Source: Patescibacteria group bacterium
GTDB lineage: Bacteria > Patescibacteriota > Patescibacteriia > JAGPKW01
Direction of reading: 5' to 3'
Length of the DNA stretch: 7,639 nt
Assembly (NCBI GenBank): GCA_018053685.1
Contig: JAGPKW010000035.1
Coordinates: 1 to 7,639 of the forward strand
The position numbers were made by a program, and so were the translations under genes. Numbering within the stretch: the first letter of the stretch is position 1; every line of letters starts with the position of its first letter. Positions 6,901 to 7,639 of the stretch are shown piece by piece. The notes beneath the pieces were generated by a model, which saw only the letters and a program-made list of their open reading frames with translations, was not told where the DNA came from and searched no databases.

Positions 6901-7297
6901 TAACTGTTTTGCGAATTATCAACCTATCATCTTTAATGAGGTTTACAAAAAATTTAACCTGCTCATAAAAATTTGCATCATCAAAAGTGTCAGTATTTAT
7001 AGACTTTTTAATAGAGTTCTTATAATTTTCAAAAATCTTATTATTAGAATGACTGCCATTTTTATTTTCTACATCTGCATACTCAATTAATTGATGATTT
7101 ATCTCATCTACCTCCAGCCCTACAAGTATTTTTATTTTTACATCATTATTATTTTTAAGCGATTTATATAACTCATCTAAACCAGAAAAATAAAAAAAAC
7201 CTACTAAAAATTTAAGCTCTACACTTTTGCTTATTAGCTCCTCTAATCTTATCTTTAAAGTTTTATCTTCTTTATCATTTATAATAAAATTTTTCAT
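3932..7297 (-). CDS. PLD-nuclease/SNF2-type helicase fusion protein (restriction or defence effector)
   Basis: This 1121-residue protein is predicted to move along double-stranded DNA by ATP hydrolysis and to cut nucleic acid. Residues 1-200 form a phospholipase D-like domain with a single HKD-type signature: H136-A-K138, then GSSNLTRPGL (158-167) and EEFNVE (171-176). A single copy implies the active site forms by dimerisation, as in bacterial PLD nucleases. The SF2/SNF2 motor follows: a KPYKYQ entry motif (258-263), Walker A ADVVGLGKT (283-291), ICPP (308-311), DEAH (365-368), LSATP (393-397), IFSEY (736-740), STDKLSEGYN (793-802) and arginine-finger motif QRIGRINR (823-830). All canonical ATPase motifs are intact. 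About 330 residues separate the two RecA lobes and some 280 follow them; neither part resembles a domain I can name. The ATG at 7297 is the only option, because an in-frame TAA lies at 7312-7310 with no start between. It is first in the operon and overlaps the methyltransferase gene by 4 bp, suggesting it is the restriction arm paired with that modification enzyme. Confidence 0.93.
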   Translation of the reverse strand: MKNFIINDKEDKTLKIRLEELISKSVELKFLVGFFYFSGLDELYKSLKNNNDVKIKILVGLEVDEINHQLIEYADVENKNGSHSNNKIFENYKNSIKKSINTDTFDDANFYEQVKFFVNLIKDDRLIIRKTVKPNHAKLYIFKLKDDQVGCDHLFITGSSNLTRPGLSDQEEFNVEIKDYGVDATEEYFDELWVNAIKITEAPEKKKKILEIIEKETLVREITPFEAYAFIVKTYIDVFEKKQVRTSLVNIFEKNGYKPYKYQMDAIQQALAIIEKNNGVILADVVGLGKTIIACSVAYELRKRGVIICPPGLKGDPRLKDAGWNMYKEQFMLHDWEVWSLGELDKLQNQMIEGRLKDIEVVIVDEAHRFRNQDTQNYEYLKNICRGKIVILLSATPFNNRPEDLLALLSLFITPKNSSISLDDNLAAKFRQFKRAFDTLGYITKYYNSQKEDKKYNAIEKYKEYFHFPDMENEININLVKQEAQSQANNIKSIIEPVMIRRNRLDLEHNSYYKDELSSLSKVKDPIEWFYSLTEEQSDFYEQIIDYFSEQIDNNGVNNIKFTGAIYKPAYYFQTDDQDEFEKLSQNNLYNLMRRLLVKRFESSFGSFKQSIQNFKRINESILIFINKSNKYFLDRYFIEKIYELDPEEIEKELLVYVDKLNNDPKNKKTTKIYYLDDFDNKNIFINDIESDINLFDKILKDLDNLKLTENDPKSDTLIKKLQSQLDNDPNRKIVIFSEYIDTVKYLSEKLNKIFDGKVLSIAGDLKSKIDDINSNFDATYKKQDNKYDILLSTDKLSEGYNLNRAGMVINYDIPWNPVRVIQRIGRINRISKKVFDELYIVNFFPTKIGADEIKSREIASLKMFHIHNILGEDAKIFDIDEVPTESGLYDKLQQNPDNLEKESFYTKMLKEYEEIQNNYPDVIQSLDKLPLRIKVAKKGDENEQLVFIKKFSLFIRYAKYNEDSMNINEMSIEDAFEKIKCSKNDINLPLSDMFWNYYEKMRTIDNKSLEKNSDTNENKIEQKALNSLNSLINKQIVQIKPFYDFLKMLREDIVDYGTLPTKTLRRIADINYRSESDLVPAIREINALMKELGSNYLDIEKQRNKNLNKEIIIAIENKKS

Positions 7298-7314
7298 ATT
7301 AGTAAAAATTTAGT

Positions 7315-7322
7315 CAAAATTA
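7315..7322 (-). promoter_or_regulatory. Probable -7 box of the operon promoter (TAATTTTG)
   Basis: On the minus strand TAATTTTG (7322-7315) matches the Bacteroidota -7 consensus TAnnTTTG and ends 17 nt before the helicase ATG. The plus-strand gene on the right has its own box at a similar distance from its ATG (13 nt). Transcription would start only a few bases before the ATG, giving a very short leader, consistent with the missing ribosome binding site. A good TTG -33 element is not present at the standard spacing. Confidence 0.45.
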
Positions 7323-7415
7323 AGATATTTTTGAATTTAATAAAAAATAAAAATCCATAAGTAAAAAAATGTATAGAGATAGGCGTTAAGCTAATAATTT
7401 TACTCAAATCATTTC

Positions 7416-7425
7416 CTCCGCGGAG
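7416..7425. repeat. Perfect 10-bp GC-rich palindrome CTCCGCGGAG
   Basis: CTCCGCGGAG is a perfect palindrome in otherwise strongly AT-rich intergenic DNA, about 90 bp upstream of the operon's -7 box and just before the right flanking hairpin. It could be a protein binding site or part of the repeat's edge. No equivalent was noticed next to the left hairpin. Confidence 0.4.
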
Positions 7426-7438
7426 ACTTTCCTTCTCA

Positions 7439-7477
7439 TGGCTTCGCTACGAGCTTTGCTCTGCTCAGCCACCATCA
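7439..7477. repeat. REP-like hairpin, right flanking copy
   Basis: These 39 bases match 327-365 in the same orientation with three substitutions. The hairpin is kept: outer stem TGGCT (7439-7443) / AGCCA (7467-7471), inner stem GAGC (7451-7454) / GCTC (7458-7461) around TTT. The stems survive because the substitutions fall in loops or unpaired positions, which hints at selection for the fold or a recent common origin. With the left copy it brackets the two-gene operon as direct repeats about 7.1 kb apart. Confidence 0.75.
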
Positions 7478-7510
7478 AAGTTATTAATCCAATGTCTAAT
7501 GTACTTTGAT
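7474..7510. repeat. 8-bp inverted repeat upstream of the right-edge gene
   Basis: ATCAAAGT (7474-7481) and ACTTTGAT (7503-7510) are exact reverse complements 21 bp apart, starting within the tail of the right hairpin and ending about 40 bp before the plus-strand -7 box. They could be operator half-sites for a dimeric regulator or a weak stem. There is no T-tract to support a terminator. Confidence 0.4.
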
Positions 7511-7551
7511 TATTTGATAGTCTTATTTATCAATCATAATAAATATTTCAT

Positions 7552-7559
7552 TAACTTTG
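7552..7559 (+). promoter_or_regulatory. Bacteroidota -7 box (TAACTTTG) for the right-edge gene
   Basis: TAACTTTG, followed by C, is a textbook TAnnTTTG element and ends 13 nt before the ATG at 7573. No TTG -33 box sits at the usual 19-20 bp spacing; the nearest TTG (7513-7515) is too far. With no Shine-Dalgarno sequence in the A-rich leader, this arrangement is typical of the phylum. Confidence 0.6.
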
Positions 7560-7572
7560 CAAAAAAGATATT

Positions 7573-7639
7573 ATGTTTTACGAAGAATTAATCCCATTGC
7601 AAGATTTCATTGACAAAGAGAAAAAAGATTTCGCAATTG
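7573..7639 (+). CDS. Unidentified protein, N-terminal fragment (runs off the right edge)
   Basis: The frame starts at the ATG just after a good -7 box and stays open for 22 codons to the edge: MFYEELIPLQDF then IDKEKKDFAI. The GC content and balanced codon use look more like a conserved gene than the AT-rich spacer before it. The visible part is charged and predicted soluble, with no signal peptide. I do not recognise the family from so little sequence. It is transcribed away from the operon, so the two are divergent with about 275 bp between their start codons. Confidence 0.6.
   Translation, partial: MFYEELIPLQDFIDKEKKDFAI

Noticed and set aside
7191..7200. Run of eight A (T8 in the coding strand) in the PLD domain near codons 33-36, as a possible phase-variation switch
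   Set aside because: Similar 7-8 base A/T runs occur at several places in this AT-rich window (for example 1394-1401 and 6678-6685), it encodes the ordinary Phe-rich GFFYF segment, and it is not long enough to claim slippage control without population data.
693..7297. Classical type I (HsdRMS) or type III (Mod-Res) restriction system
   Set aside because: There is no separate HsdS-like specificity gene. The methylase has the Eco57I order with integral recognition, and the motor protein carries a PLD domain in place of a PD-(D/E)XK nuclease.

Overview
The window is very AT-rich and looks like a piece of a Bacteroidota (probably Flavobacteriia) chromosome. Three things point there. The left edge carries the start of a typical adenylosuccinate synthetase gene (purA). 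No start codon has a visible Shine-Dalgarno sequence. The -7 element TAnnTTTG, characteristic of Bacteroidota promoters, lies just upstream of both the main operon and the right-edge gene. The phylum call is an inference from these signs; genus is not resolvable here.

Layout: 1-88 is the 5' end of purA on the minus strand. 89-692 is a repeat-rich spacer. It contains a short truncated plus-strand reading frame (232-303), two tandem REP-like hairpins (325-361 and 379-418), three copies of the 15-mer GTCTGAACCACTGAT (two direct, one inverted, the last pair bounding a 132-bp MITE-like segment), and two orphan fragments of coding sequence just beyond the 3' end of the methyltransferase gene. 693-7297 is a two-gene minus-strand operon. 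7298-7572 is a second spacer, with a probable operon promoter, a GC palindrome, a second copy of the left hairpin in the same orientation (36 of 39 bases identical), an 8-bp inverted repeat and a plus-strand promoter. 7573-7639 is the 5' end of an unidentified plus-strand gene.

The operon is the main content. The promoter-proximal gene (3932-7297, 1121 aa) fuses an N-terminal phospholipase D (HKD) nuclease-like domain to a complete SNF2/superfamily-2 ATPase motor and an uncharacterised C-terminal region. The second gene (693-3935, 1080 aa) starts inside the stop codon of the first (ATGA overlap). It is an Eco57I-type adenine-N6 DNA methyltransferase with its own target-recognition region. Together they form a compact restriction-modification-like, presumably anti-phage module: the methyltransferase would recognise and mark self DNA, and the translocase/nuclease would act on unmarked DNA. 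The parts resemble those of DISARM (helicase, PLD protein, methyltransferase), but nuclease and motor are one polypeptide and no other subunit is present. Function is inferred from motifs, not shown.

The cassette sits between two outward-facing genes and is flanked by direct copies of a hairpin repeat, as expected for an accessory island. The methyltransferase 3' portion becomes much more AT-rich just after the NPPY catalytic motif. Remnants that look like another methyltransferase C-terminus lie just downstream. Both suggest past exchange of the specificity region.
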